DNA of 64,000 nt, from NCBI RefSeq assembly GCF_009766005.1, contig NZ_LMUK01000042.1, forward strand, positions 404,659 to 468,658. The letters run 5' to 3'. The notes under the pieces are model-generated. The model made no database searches. It was not told where the DNA came from and saw nothing but the letters and a program-made list of their open reading frames with translations. The position numbers were made by a program, and so were the translations under genes. The stretch is from Bradyrhizobium sp. S69. Lineage in GTDB: Bacteria; Pseudomonadota; Alphaproteobacteria; Rhizobiales; Xanthobacteraceae. Positions 7,224 to 15,334 of this stretch are shown here, piece by piece; the stretch's first letter is position 1; each line of letters starts with the position of its first letter.

Positions 7224-8596
7224 TGGCCCGTCGCTTCTGGATTATGCTGCTGGCGCTCGGAATTCTGCTCGCGGGTCCGAGCGGGCGCGTCGTGGCCTTT
7301 CCGGTCGATGGCGATCAAACGACCCTGCCGCCGAAGACAGAGCTCAACGAGGACGCGCTCGACAAGCCGCGCGAAGTGTTCCGTTCCGAACTCGACGGCG
7401 CCAAGTCGTATATGATCAATCTCGGCGATCTGGCCTTCAGTTCGCCCGGGATTCTCGGCGGGGTAGCGCGGCAGGCTGCCATCAGCTGCGGTACCTGTCA
7501 CGTCAACGGCGCCGGCAACGCCAAGTTCTTCATGCCGAAGATGTCGACGCGCCCGGGCAATTTCGACACCACCGGTCCGTTGTTCAACCCGAAGGCGGAC
7601 GATCTCCTGCTCGATCCGGTCAGGATCCCCAGCCTGCGCGGCGCCCGCTATCTTGCGCCCTATGGTTTCGACGGCCGGATGCCATCGTTGCGCGATTTCG
7701 TTCATAACGTCATCGTCAACGAGTTTGCCGGGCCGGAACCGTCGCCGGTGATCCTCGATGCGATCGTCGCCTATATTCAGGACATCGACTTCCTGCCCAA
7801 TTCCAGTCTTGGCCCGGGTGGCCGGCTGGTCGGCAAGGTCAGCGAATCGGAGCGTCGCGGCGAAGCGCTGTTCGCCAAACCGTTCCCGCACGATCCGAGC
7901 CTGAGCTGTGCCGGCTGCCACGCGCCGTCCGGCCTCTTCAGCGATCACCAGCAACATGACGTTGGCTCGGGGGGACTTTTCAAGACGCCGACCTTGCGCA
8001 ATGCGGATTTCAACGCGCCGTATTTCCATGACGGCCGCTTCGACAGCTACGACCAGGTGGTGGCGCACTTCGATCGGGTGTTCGATCTCGGCCTGTCGGC
8101 GCAGGATCGGCAGGATCTCGTGGCCTATCTCACCGCGGTGGGCGATGGCACGCAGCCTTACGAGCATGATGGCGCCGGCGCATCGTTGAAAGAGATCAAT
8201 GATTTCACAACCGTGCTCGGAACCGCTATACCGGCCGGCGACAAGGATATCGTTTCGCTGGCGGTCGACACCATCGGCAGCGAATTGCGGGAATTGACCG
8301 AGCAATATCCCGACCGCAAGAACACCAGCGTCACGGGTGGCGAGCAGCAGCGGGTTCTCGCGCGTAATGCGCTCAAGGAGCTGGTGCTTACCTTGCGGCG
8401 GATCGACATGGCCGTCGCTGACGGCCGGACCACCGAGGCGGCTGCCGACTACAGGAATTATCGCTATCTGATGGCCGCCGCGGTGCCTTCGCTGCTCGCG
8501 GGGGCCGAGCCGTGGTCGCTGTTCAATCCGAAGGTGCATGATTCGCACTACGCGGCGCTGCGTCAGGTGATGCAGTCAAAGCACATGCCGCGATAG
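7220..8596 (+). CDS. Di-haem cytochrome c peroxidase-like protein with a C-terminal extension
   Basis: Exported c-type cytochrome of the MauG/cytochrome c peroxidase superfamily. The 458-residue product has a signal peptide (ending near VVAFPVDG) and two haem c sites, CGTCH (Cys90, Cys93, His94) and CAGCH (Cys230, Cys233, His234). Family motifs follow each site: VRIPSLRGARYLAPYGFDGR and KTPTLRNADFNAPYFHDGRF. The cytochrome part ends near residue 315 (DLVAYLTAVGDG). About 140 residues follow, mostly helical (LRRIDMAVADGRTTEAAADY), and are not typical of the family. Electrons could come from, or be passed to, the co-encoded imelysin-like protein, but this is inference. Confidence 0.85.
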   Translation: MMARRFWIMLLALGILLAGPSGRVVAFPVDGDQTTLPPKTELNEDALDKPREVFRSELDGAKSYMINLGDLAFSSPGILGGVARQAAISCGTCHVNGAGNAKFFMPKMSTRPGNFDTTGPLFNPKADDLLLDPVRIPSLRGARYLAPYGFDGRMPSLRDFVHNVIVNEFAGPEPSPVILDAIVAYIQDIDFLPNSSLGPGGRLVGKVSESERRGEALFAKPFPHDPSLSCAGCHAPSGLFSDHQQHDVGSGGLFKTPTLRNADFNAPYFHDGRFDSYDQVVAHFDRVFDLGLSAQDRQDLVAYLTAVGDGTQPYEHDGAGASLKEINDFTTVLGTAIPAGDKDIVSLAVDTIGSELRELTEQYPDRKNTSVTGGEQQRVLARNALKELVLTLRRIDMAVADGRTTEAAADYRNYRYLMAAAVPSLLAGAEPWSLFNPKVHDSHYAALRQVMQSKHMPR

Positions 8597-8902
8597 CGGC
8601 GTGTAGAAGAGTCTTGCGTCGGGCAGGAATCGTTCACCGAAAATATTTTGATTTGAGCGAGCGGCGGATTGTTCGTGAATCGATTTCGCGACGACAATGC
8701 GATTTGATTTGCAGCACAGGTGACGCGCGGATGAAATTCGAAAATTGATTTTTAAATACGTCGAATAATTCGCGCGCAAAAACTCTCAACAGAAAAATCT
8801 GGAATCATTCTGAAATTCTTTGACGCATTCACAGCATCGATATGCCTGCGTCATGTTGCCCCACTAAGTGATGCGACGTTAACTTAACCTTGGGGTCGAC
8901 AT
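8597..8902 (+). promoter_or_regulatory. Intergenic region before the phosphoesterase gene
   Basis: 306 nt, more AT-rich than its surroundings, with no credible gene. At 8799-8816 there are two similar heptamers 11 nt apart (CTGGAAT and CTGAAAT), the spacing of Pho-box half-sites, followed by a TTGACG at 8820. The match to the Pho consensus (CTGTCAT) is only partial. I regard the region as the promoter of the phosphoesterase gene; phosphate control is a guess. Confidence 0.3.
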
Positions 8903-10945
8903 ATGAAACCAAACTTGAATCTAAGATGGCGGACCACGACCGCGCTGTGCATCGTCTCGACGATGGCGGTTGCGACTGTGGCTCTCGCAGCCGGCAATAT
9001 CGGCGTCAGCAGCTGGGATTTGCGCGCGCATCCCAATCGTTTCACCAATCTGCTCGCGGACGCCCACAAGCCCGCCGGCGGCAGCAATTCGGCAGAGGCG
9101 GTGAAGACCGCTACCCCGATCAAGCACGTGATCGTCCTGATCGGCGAAAATCGCGGCCTTGATCACACCTTCGGTGTCTACAAGCCGAAGGGCCAGGGCC
9201 AGACCATCTCCAACCTGCTCTCGAAGGGCATCGTCAACGAGGACGGCACGCCGGGTCCGAACTTCGCGCAGGCGCAGCAGTTCTCGGTCGCAGCGCAGAC
9301 GTCGTACTACATCGGCGCTCCCGCGATCTCGAAGTCGCCCTATAGCCCGACCAACACCATGCCGCAGCCGAACACCAACGGCGCCCCGGTCGCGCAGAGC
9401 GACACCGGCGCTCCGTTCAAGACGATCGCGGAAGCGAGCGTCGAGAAGGATATCGATCCGGCCAGCCTCGACATCCTGACCACCGGCTTCACCGCGCTGC
9501 CGGGCGGCACTCTCGACACCCGGGTTCCCGGCGCCGGAACCCTGGCGGGCCCATTCCCGCTGCAAGGACCCCAACTCTCCGACGACGACTATACCGGCGA
9601 TACCACGCACCGCTTCTACCAGGATTGGCAGCAAGAGGATTGCAGCGTCGCCACTGCGACCAAGACCAACAGCTCGGGCTGCAAGGGCGATCTGTTCCCC
9701 TTCGTGATGGCGACCTACTCGAACGGCAAGAGCCTCGGCAATTCGATGGGCTTCTACAATGCGGAGCAGGAGCAGGCTCCGATCCTGAAGGAATTGGCTG
9801 ACCGCTTCACCCTGAGCGACAACTTCCATCAGTCGTTTCATGGTGGCACCGGTGCCAACCACTTCATGCTCGGCACCGGCGACGCTGGTTTCTGGAGCGA
9901 CGGCCACGGCAATCCGATCACGCCGCCGGCGAACCAGATTGCGAACCCGAATCCGGTCTCGGGCACCGTCAACACGTACACCGCCGATAACTCCTTCAGC
10001 GCGTGCGCGGATATTTCCCAACCCGGCGTCAAGCCGATCGTGAACTATCTGGAGAATCTGCCCTACGCGGCGGAGCCGAACTGCCAGCCCAACCACTACT
10101 ATATGCTCGACAACACCAACCCCGGCTATCTGCCGAACGGTGCGCTGTCGGGTGCCGGCAATCTCCCGCCGTCACCGGTCAAGACCATCGGCGACGCCCT
10201 GATGGCGAAGCAGATTTCGTGGGCCTACTACGGTGGCGCGTTTAACGACGCCGTAGCGCTCTCGAATGAAGCGGTTGCCGCCAATCCGACCAGCCCGAAC
10301 CTGTCGGCGGCGGCGGTTGCCGATCCGGCGCACGCGCTCGGCGTGGCCTACTGCCAGATCTGCAATCCGTTCCAGTATGCGACCTCGATCATGGCCGACC
10401 CGGCGATCCGGACGGCCCATGTCAAGGATACTGCTGATCTGATCACGGCGATCCAGGACAACACCCTGCCTGCGGTGTCGTTCGGCAAGCCCGACGGTCT
10501 GCTCGACGGCCATCCTTCGAGCTCGAAGGTCGACCTGTTCGAAGGCTACGTGCTCAACGTCCTCACTGCGCTCGACGCCAATCCGCAGTTGAAGGCGGAG
10601 ACCGCCGTGTTCGTCACCTGGGACGAGGCCGGTGGTTATTGGGACTCGGGTTTCATCCAGTCGATCGACTTCTTCGGCGACGGACCGCGTATCCCGCTGC
10701 TGATCCTCTCGCCGTATTCGACGGGTGGAAAAGTCTATCATAACTACGGCGATCACGTTTCGCTGATGAAGTTCATCGAGCGTAACTGGAACCTGGAGCC
10801 GCTCACGAACCGCAGCCGCGATAACCTGCCCAACCCGCTCGCGACGAAGAACAATCCGTACGTGCCGACCAACAGCCCGGCGCTCGCCGATCTGTTCGAC
10901 GCGTTCGACTTCAGCAAAGCGGTTACTCAGCCCTACACCGAGTGA
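8903..10945 (+). CDS. Secreted phosphoesterase (phospholipase C / acid phosphatase family)
   Basis: Exported hydrolase of the phosphoesterase family (PF04185: bacterial phospholipases C and AcpA-type acid phosphatases). The 680-residue product has a Sec signal peptide cleaved near VALAAG. Family motifs appear in order: IKHVIVLIGENRGLDHTFG (about residues 73-91), SFHGGTGANHFMLGTGDA, AVFVTWDEAGGYWDSGF with a metal-binding Asp/Glu, and GDHVSLMKFIERNWNLEPL near the C terminus. Several insertions make it longer than many homologues. It likely releases phosphate or alcohols from phosphoesters outside the cell. It lies 2.7 kb from the type II secretion genes and is a plausible substrate of that system. 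The exact substrate cannot be read from sequence. Confidence 0.85.
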   Translation: MKPNLNLRWRTTTALCIVSTMAVATVALAAGNIGVSSWDLRAHPNRFTNLLADAHKPAGGSNSAEAVKTATPIKHVIVLIGENRGLDHTFGVYKPKGQGQTISNLLSKGIVNEDGTPGPNFAQAQQFSVAAQTSYYIGAPAISKSPYSPTNTMPQPNTNGAPVAQSDTGAPFKTIAEASVEKDIDPASLDILTTGFTALPGGTLDTRVPGAGTLAGPFPLQGPQLSDDDYTGDTTHRFYQDWQQEDCSVATATKTNSSGCKGDLFPFVMATYSNGKSLGNSMGFYNAEQEQAPILKELADRFTLSDNFHQSFHGGTGANHFMLGTGDAGFWSDGHGNPITPPANQIANPNPVSGTVNTYTADNSFSACADISQPGVKPIVNYLENLPYAAEPNCQPNHYYMLDNTNPGYLPNGALSGAGNLPPSPVKTIGDALMAKQISWAYYGGAFNDAVALSNEAVAANPTSPNLSAAAVADPAHALGVAYCQICNPFQYATSIMADPAIRTAHVKDTADLITAIQDNTLPAVSFGKPDGLLDGHPSSSKVDLFEGYVLNVLTALDANPQLKAETAVFVTWDEAGGYWDSGFIQSIDFFGDGPRIPLLILSPYSTGGKVYHNYGDHVSLMKFIERNWNLEPLTNRSRDNLPNPLATKNNPYVPTNSPALADLFDAFDFSKAVTQPYTE

Positions 10946-11000
10946 TCTCTTGATGATCTCTCCGGGGATCGCGACATGATCGTGATCCGACTTCGTTGAG

Positions 11001-11044
11001 GCGGCGCCGATCCGGCCTGATGGCCTGGTCGGCGCCGCTTTTTT
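11001..11044 (+). terminator. Rho-independent terminator after the phosphoesterase gene
   Basis: A perfect 10-bp GC-rich stem (GCGGCGCCGA at 11001-11010 and TCGGCGCCGC at 11029-11038) with an 18-nt loop is followed directly by six T residues (11039-11044). It lies 55 nt after the phosphoesterase stop codon, the clearest intrinsic terminator in the window. Confidence 0.85.
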
Positions 11045-11080
11045 GCACCGCCCGATGCGGTGAGCTTGCTGTAGCGGATC

Positions 11081-11788
11081 TTGATGATGACCAAAGCCCT
11101 GATCGATCTCTCGCTGTCCGGCCTGAAATGGCTGAGCCTGCTGAGCGTTACCGGTACGTTGCTGTGCGGCTTCGCGACGGCGCATGCGCAGCAATTTTCC
11201 GCCGATCTCGTCATCGTACGGCACGAAGGTGCGGCGGCAGAGCCCGCGGGCAAGCTGCATGTCCGTGACGGCAAAGTGCGGTTGGAAACGCCGGAGCTTG
11301 CGGATGGATTCTTCCTGGTCGACGGCGCAACGCCTGCGGCCTATTTCGTGCGGCTCGCGGCGCGGGTTTTCATGGACGCCCGGCAATCGAGCCGGCTCAC
11401 CCGGATGTTCGTGCCGGTCGATCCCGACGACCCCTGCCGGCAGTGGCAGGCCATGGCGAAACTGGCCGGATCGGCGGACCACGGCGATTGGCGCTGCGAA
11501 CGTGCCGGCGAGGAGACGATCGGTGGCCGACGCGTCATCACTTTCGATGCAGCCTCGACCACGGGGCGCGAACTGGTCGGCTGGATCGACGCCGCGTTAA
11601 AATTTCCGCTGCGAATCAAAACCCAGGACGGCGCGGTGATCACCGTCGAAGACATTCGAGACGAGCCGCAGCCTGCGCAATTGTTCGAGGTTGCATCGGG
11701 CTTCCGGAAATTCGATCCCCAGGCTTTGATCAAGCGGATCAAGCAGAGCGACGTGTGGGTTGCCGGGCAAAAGGACTCGAAGGATTAG
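11081..11788 (+). CDS. Exported protein with LolA-like beta fold, unknown function
   Basis: 235 residues, with a signal peptide of about 35 residues ending ATAHAQ. The mature protein starts FSADLVIVRHEG and continues GKLHVRDGKVRLE, then RVFMDARQSSRLTRMFVP. This alternation of strands resembles LolA/LolB-like and DUF4412-like proteins that bind lipids in the periplasm. Two cysteines (in DPCRQW and WRCERAG) may form a disulfide. It follows the phosphoesterase after a terminator and is convergent with the ABC importer on the minus strand, separated by 18 nt. I do not recognise a specific family; the fold call is tentative. Confidence 0.6.
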   Translation: MMMTKALIDLSLSGLKWLSLLSVTGTLLCGFATAHAQQFSADLVIVRHEGAAAEPAGKLHVRDGKVRLETPELADGFFLVDGATPAAYFVRLAARVFMDARQSSRLTRMFVPVDPDDPCRQWQAMAKLAGSADHGDWRCERAGEETIGGRRVITFDAASTTGRELVGWIDAALKFPLRIKTQDGAVITVEDIRDEPQPAQLFEVASGFRKFDPQALIKRIKQSDVWVAGQKDSKD

Positions 11789-11806
11789 CAAGGCGGCGCG
11801 TTCGCG

Positions 11807-12700
11807 TTAGAGTACGTCGGCCAACGACTGCCCGTTCAGCTCGATGCTTAGTCCCTGCATGCCGAGGTCGGTGATTTCACCGCCCATGGCCTTTAGGCTC
11901 TCTTCGCGGATCAGGGACATCAAACCTCGTCGCAAGCCCAGGAATTCGGACGACATCATCATGGATTGCTGACGCGGCCGCTCCAGCGGAATCGGGATTT
12001 CAGCCTTGATCGAACCCGGCCGCGCCGTCATGCAGTAGACGCGATCGGACAGGAAGATCGCCTCATCGATATCGTGGGTCACGAACAGTACCGAGATCTT
12101 CAGCCGCTGCCACATGTTGGTAAGGATCTGCTGCATGATGACGCGGGTCTGGGCATCCAGGGCGCCGAACGGTTCGTCAAGCAGCAGCACTTTCGGACCG
12201 GTCGCGAGCGCCCTGACGATTCCGACGCGCTGCTTCATGCCGCCGGAGAGCCGGTCGGGATAATGCTTCTCGAAAGCTTCCAGTCCGGCAAGCCCCAGCA
12301 AAGTGCGGGCCGCGCGTTCGCGTTTCGAACGATCCATGCCGCGCATTTTCATTCCGAATTCGACATTTTCCCGAACCGTCTTCCACGGAAACAGCGAATA
12401 TTGCTGGAACACCATGCCACGGTCGGCGCTCGGCCCCTTGACCGCTTCGCCATCGACGGTGACGATGCCGGTGGTGGGTTTCAGGAAGCCCGCGACCGCG
12501 TTCAGCAGCGTTGACTTTCCGCAACCGGACGGCCCTACGATCGAGACGAATTCGCCGGGATTGACGTGGATTTGGGTGTCGGAGACCGCTTCGACCGACC
12601 CATCGATGGTCTCGTAGCTCAACGAGAAGTTCCTGACGTCGATGCGTCCTTTGCCTTTGCCGGCGCTGGTCTCGGCGGTGTTGAGTGCGATCTGGTTCAT
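11807..12700 (-). CDS. ABC transporter ATP-binding protein (nitrate/sulfonate/taurine type)
   Basis: Energising subunit of the importer formed with the next two genes. The ATG at 12700 overlaps the permease stop by 4 nt; the open frame upstream of it is a shadow of the permease gene. The 297-residue product has Walker A GPSGCGKST, a Q-loop in GMVFQQYSLFPWKTV, the signature LSGGMKQR, Walker B VLLLDEPFGALD and the switch His in FVTHDIDEAI, all typical of the SsuB/TauB/NrtD branch. After the ATPase domain it carries about 45 extra residues (from QQSMMMSSEFL to the end) that could be regulatory. The gene ends convergently with the exported protein gene at 11788. Confidence 0.92.
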   Translation of the reverse strand: MNQIALNTAETSAGKGKGRIDVRNFSLSYETIDGSVEAVSDTQIHVNPGEFVSIVGPSGCGKSTLLNAVAGFLKPTTGIVTVDGEAVKGPSADRGMVFQQYSLFPWKTVRENVEFGMKMRGMDRSKRERAARTLLGLAGLEAFEKHYPDRLSGGMKQRVGIVRALATGPKVLLLDEPFGALDAQTRVIMQQILTNMWQRLKISVLFVTHDIDEAIFLSDRVYCMTARPGSIKAEIPIPLERPRQQSMMMSSEFLGLRRGLMSLIREESLKAMGGEITDLGMQGLSIELNGQSLADVL

Positions 12701-13623
12701 GTTCTCCCCCACGGCATGACGAACCGTCCCATGGCCCGTATCAGCAGGCTCGATGCCAGGCCGAGCAGGCCGATCGCGATCATGCCAAGCGCGATGTCGG
12801 GATACTGGACCAGCGAATAGGCTTCCCAGGTGAAATAGCCGATACCGTATTGGCCGGAGATCATCTCGGCGGCGATCAGCGATACCCAGGCCACGCCCAT
12901 ACCGACGGTCAGCCCGGTGAAGATATGCGGAAGTGACGCCGGAAAATACACTTCGCGGAAGATCGAGGCTTCCCGCGCCCCAAGGCATCGCGCCGCGCGA
13001 ACCAGTACCGGATCGACCAGCGACATACCGTGCAATGTGTTCACCAGGATCGGGAAGAACGATCCGAGAAACGTGATGAACACGATGCTCTGCTCGTTGG
13101 TCGGCCACAGCATGATCGCCATCGGCACCCAGGCGATCGCGGGGATCGGACGCAGCACCTCGGCAACAGGAAACACCATTTCGTGAATCCGCTTGAAGCG
13201 GCCCATCACCAGCCCGAGCGGTATTGCGACCACAGCCGCCAGCGAGAAACCGACGAGGATACGGCGGCAGCTCAACGCAACATGCAGGAAAAACTTTGGA
13301 TCGTGGATCGCCCGTGTAAAGCTGTCGTAGACGGCAAGCGGCGAGGGCACGTTGGTGAAGCGGACAAAGAACACCACGCGGTATTTCGTCAGCAGGTGCC
13401 AAGCGATCAGGAAGGCGACCAGCGAGAGCGTGCCGATCAGCGTGGCCTGGAGCTTGTCCTTGTTGAGCCGGTACCAACGCGCCGCGAGGGCGCCAATCGC
13501 GGCGCCTTGCGGCGAAGGCGTGGTGATTGTCGGCTGTTTTGCTTCGATCTTGGGAGGTACGACGGTCGTGGATTCCACCAGATTGGGTTCCACCGGATCA
13601 CGCGCCAAAGCGGGGCTGCTCAC
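12697..13623 (-). CDS. ABC transporter permease (SsuC/TauC/NrtB type)
   Basis: Membrane subunit of the importer. It starts with GTG at 13623, overlapping the stop of the binding-protein gene by 4 nt. The 308-residue product has a 45-residue cytoplasmic N terminus rich in Pro and Thr, about six membrane helices, and the coupling-helix loop EASIFREVYFPASLPHIFTGLTVGMGVAW, which matches the BPD-type EAA motif of sulfonate, taurine and nitrate permeases. It is translationally coupled on both sides. Confidence 0.92.
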   Translation of the reverse strand: MSSPALARDPVEPNLVESTTVVPPKIEAKQPTITTPSPQGAAIGALAARWYRLNKDKLQATLIGTLSLVAFLIAWHLLTKYRVVFFVRFTNVPSPLAVYDSFTRAIHDPKFFLHVALSCRRILVGFSLAAVVAIPLGLVMGRFKRIHEMVFPVAEVLRPIPAIAWVPMAIMLWPTNEQSIVFITFLGSFFPILVNTLHGMSLVDPVLVRAARCLGAREASIFREVYFPASLPHIFTGLTVGMGVAWVSLIAAEMISGQYGIGYFTWEAYSLVQYPDIALGMIAIGLLGLASSLLIRAMGRFVMPWGRT

Positions 13624-15053
13624 GTTTTGCCTCCGCTGATGGCCGCCTTCACGGCGTCATCGAAACCCAGAACCTTGCCGCCGTTCGTGGCGGCGTAAGC
13701 CTCGGCATCCTTCTTCAGCAGGAACGGCGCGATGTCGCCACCGCCGACGGCGAAGAAGGCCTGGTCGGCGAACAACTTGATGCCGCGCGCGCTGTCGAAG
13801 ACATAGGCGACATCGATCTTCTTGCCCTTGGCCTTGTAGTCGGCATAGGCGCCGAGCGTACACATCGCGCTGGAGAATGGCAGGATGCCCTCGTCGTCGA
13901 CCCATATTTCGCCGGCCTTGCGCGGCTCCAAAATTGGCTTCTTGCAGAACTTGTCGTCACCGGAGATTTCATAATTCCTGGTGCTGGCCAGTTCCGCATC
14001 ATAGTCGAGCTTCATGTCGGCATAGGCTTTCCGGATGAAGGAATCATCGACCCATTTTTTGGGATCGAACTCCTTCATTCGTCCGAGATTCTGCAGCACC
14101 TTGACGTCGGCTGCGGCGGCATCGATCAGAGCGGGCTTGATGGTCGGATCGGTGGTCATGTTGCCGCCCGGGCCCAGGAAGATGTAGACGACCTCCTTGT
14201 TGGTCCCGGTCCACTGCTGGATTTTCTCGGCGGCGGCTTTGGGATCGGCGCGCAGCCACTGGTTGGCGGCGATGACCGCCTTGATGTAGGCGACCACGAC
14301 TTCGGGATACTTCTCCGCGAAATCGGTGCGGACGACGACGCCGTGCCAGGTCGGAAAATTGGTCTCGACGCCGTCGAAAATCTTGCGGGCGAAGCCACGG
14401 AACGGCAGCAACTCCGCGAACGGCACGAAATCGGCGTGCGCGTCGATTTTGTTCTCCTGCAGATTGGTCGAGCCGACCTCGGGGCTCTGGCTGACGAGCT
14501 GGAAGAAGTCGGCTGGATAGCCGCGATCCTGCATCGCCTTCAGCACCATGCCGTGCGCGGCCGAGCCAAAGGGAACGCTGACCAGCTTGCCCTTGAGGTC
14601 GGCGAGTTCGTAGTAGGGCGAATCCTTGTTGACGACGATGCCGTTGCCCGAGCCCGACAGATTATAGGCCGCTACCGCGATCAGCCGGCTCTTGCTTTCA
14701 GGATTGTTTTCGAAGGTGAAGCCGTTGACGATGAGCGGATAATCTCCCATCGCGCCGAATTGCAGCTTGTTCGCCATCATGGCGTTGGTAACGGGCGGTC
14801 CCGACGTAAAATTCTGCCATTCGAATTCGAACTTGATGTTGGCGTATTTGCCGTCGGTTGGCAGGTACTTTTCAAATAAATGCAGTTGCCGGATCACCAC
14901 GCCGGTGGTCGCGGTGTTGGTGGTGGTGTCCTGGGTGCCGATGCCGATGGTGACGGTTTCCGCCTTGGCCGGCTGCGCGAGTATCAGGGTGAGAGCGGCG
15001 ATGGACATCGCGGTCGAGAGCGCGGGAGCGGAGCGGACCATTCTCGTCCTCAT
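13620..15053 (-). CDS. ABC transporter substrate-binding protein (NrtA/SsuA/TauA-like)
   Basis: Periplasmic binding protein of the importer. The 477-residue product has a signal peptide ending PAKAETVTIGIGTQ and a SsuA/NrtA-type fold (VNAMMANKLQFGAMGDYPLIVNG; DLKGKLVSVPFGSAAHGMVL). It is clearly longer than SsuA or TauA (about 320 to 340 residues) and closer to NrtA in size; the extra part is in the C-terminal 130 residues, with conserved-looking DDKFCKKP and FSSAMCTLGAY. An AGGA precedes a second ATG at 15041, which may be the true start. The substrate is not identifiable; the neighbouring AprA-like and ferredoxin genes argue for an oxyanion or organosulfur compound. Confidence 0.88.
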   Translation of the reverse strand: MRTRMVRSAPALSTAMSIAALTLILAQPAKAETVTIGIGTQDTTTNTATTGVVIRQLHLFEKYLPTDGKYANIKFEFEWQNFTSGPPVTNAMMANKLQFGAMGDYPLIVNGFTFENNPESKSRLIAVAAYNLSGSGNGIVVNKDSPYYELADLKGKLVSVPFGSAAHGMVLKAMQDRGYPADFFQLVSQSPEVGSTNLQENKIDAHADFVPFAELLPFRGFARKIFDGVETNFPTWHGVVVRTDFAEKYPEVVVAYIKAVIAANQWLRADPKAAAEKIQQWTGTNKEVVYIFLGPGGNMTTDPTIKPALIDAAAADVKVLQNLGRMKEFDPKKWVDDSFIRKAYADMKLDYDAELASTRNYEISGDDKFCKKPILEPRKAGEIWVDDEGILPFSSAMCTLGAYADYKAKGKKIDVAYVFDSARGIKLFADQAFFAVGGGDIAPFLLKKDAEAYAATNGGKVLGFDDAVKAAISGGKT

Positions 15054-15172
15054 TCGGTTGGATGTTCTGCGCTTGCCATGATTGGTCGACCGAGCGCTCC
15101 GGGCAAACGGGGACTGGCGGTCATGGTGGATTAGTTGCCGGGAAAGACCGGTTGCATAGTCGTTGGGCAGAT

Positions 15173-15204
15173 TTGATGCACAGAGCCAATTGCATGTGCA
15201 TCGA
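15173..15204. promoter_or_regulatory. Inverted repeat upstream of the ABC importer operon
   Basis: TTGATGCACA (15173-15182) and TGTGCATCGA (15195-15204) are inverted copies with 9 of 10 positions matching, separated by 12 nt. The element is 120 to 151 nt upstream of the importer start on the minus strand, in the gap after the Crp/Fnr-type regulator gene. It could be an operator for that regulator or for another dimeric protein. The 12-nt spacer is too long for a standard Crp or Fnr site. Confidence 0.35.
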
Positions 15205-15259
15205 CTTTGATCCGGGCCTATCCAATCCGAGGCGTTCCAGTCCTTCGATCAGATCAACC

Positions 15260-15334
15260 CTTCAATCCAAGGCCTTTCAGTCCAAGGTCTCTTAGTCCAA
15301 GATCTCTTAGTCCAAGATTTCTTAGTCCGAGGCT
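15260..15334. repeat. Five tandem 15-nt repeats at the end of the Crp/Fnr gene
   Basis: Units start at 15260, 15275, 15290, 15305 and 15320; the three units nearest the gene share at least 12 of 15 bases. The consensus (plus strand) is TCTTAGTCCAAGATC. The unit at 15320 overlaps the last codons and stop of the regulator gene. Read on the minus strand, every unit repeats the gene end: GAC or GAT followed by TAA or TGA. More degenerate copies may extend to about 15225. Confidence 0.85.

Noticed and set aside
8799..8816. Pho box before the phosphoesterase gene
   Set aside because: Spacing fits but only five of seven bases match in each half-site; kept only as a weak remark in the intergenic entry.
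12701..13477. N-terminal extension of the importer ATPase frame
   Set aside because: It is the shadow of the permease gene; the ATPase family begins near the Met at 12700.
13527..14879. 450-codon open frame on the plus strand opposite the importer binding-protein and permease genes
   Set aside because: The product is Val/Gly/Asp/Ile-rich without any family motif, while the minus-strand genes show clear signal peptide, membrane and family features.
15260..15334. Short repeats considered as a CRISPR array
   Set aside because: The units are 15 nt and directly adjacent without spacers, and no cas genes are present.
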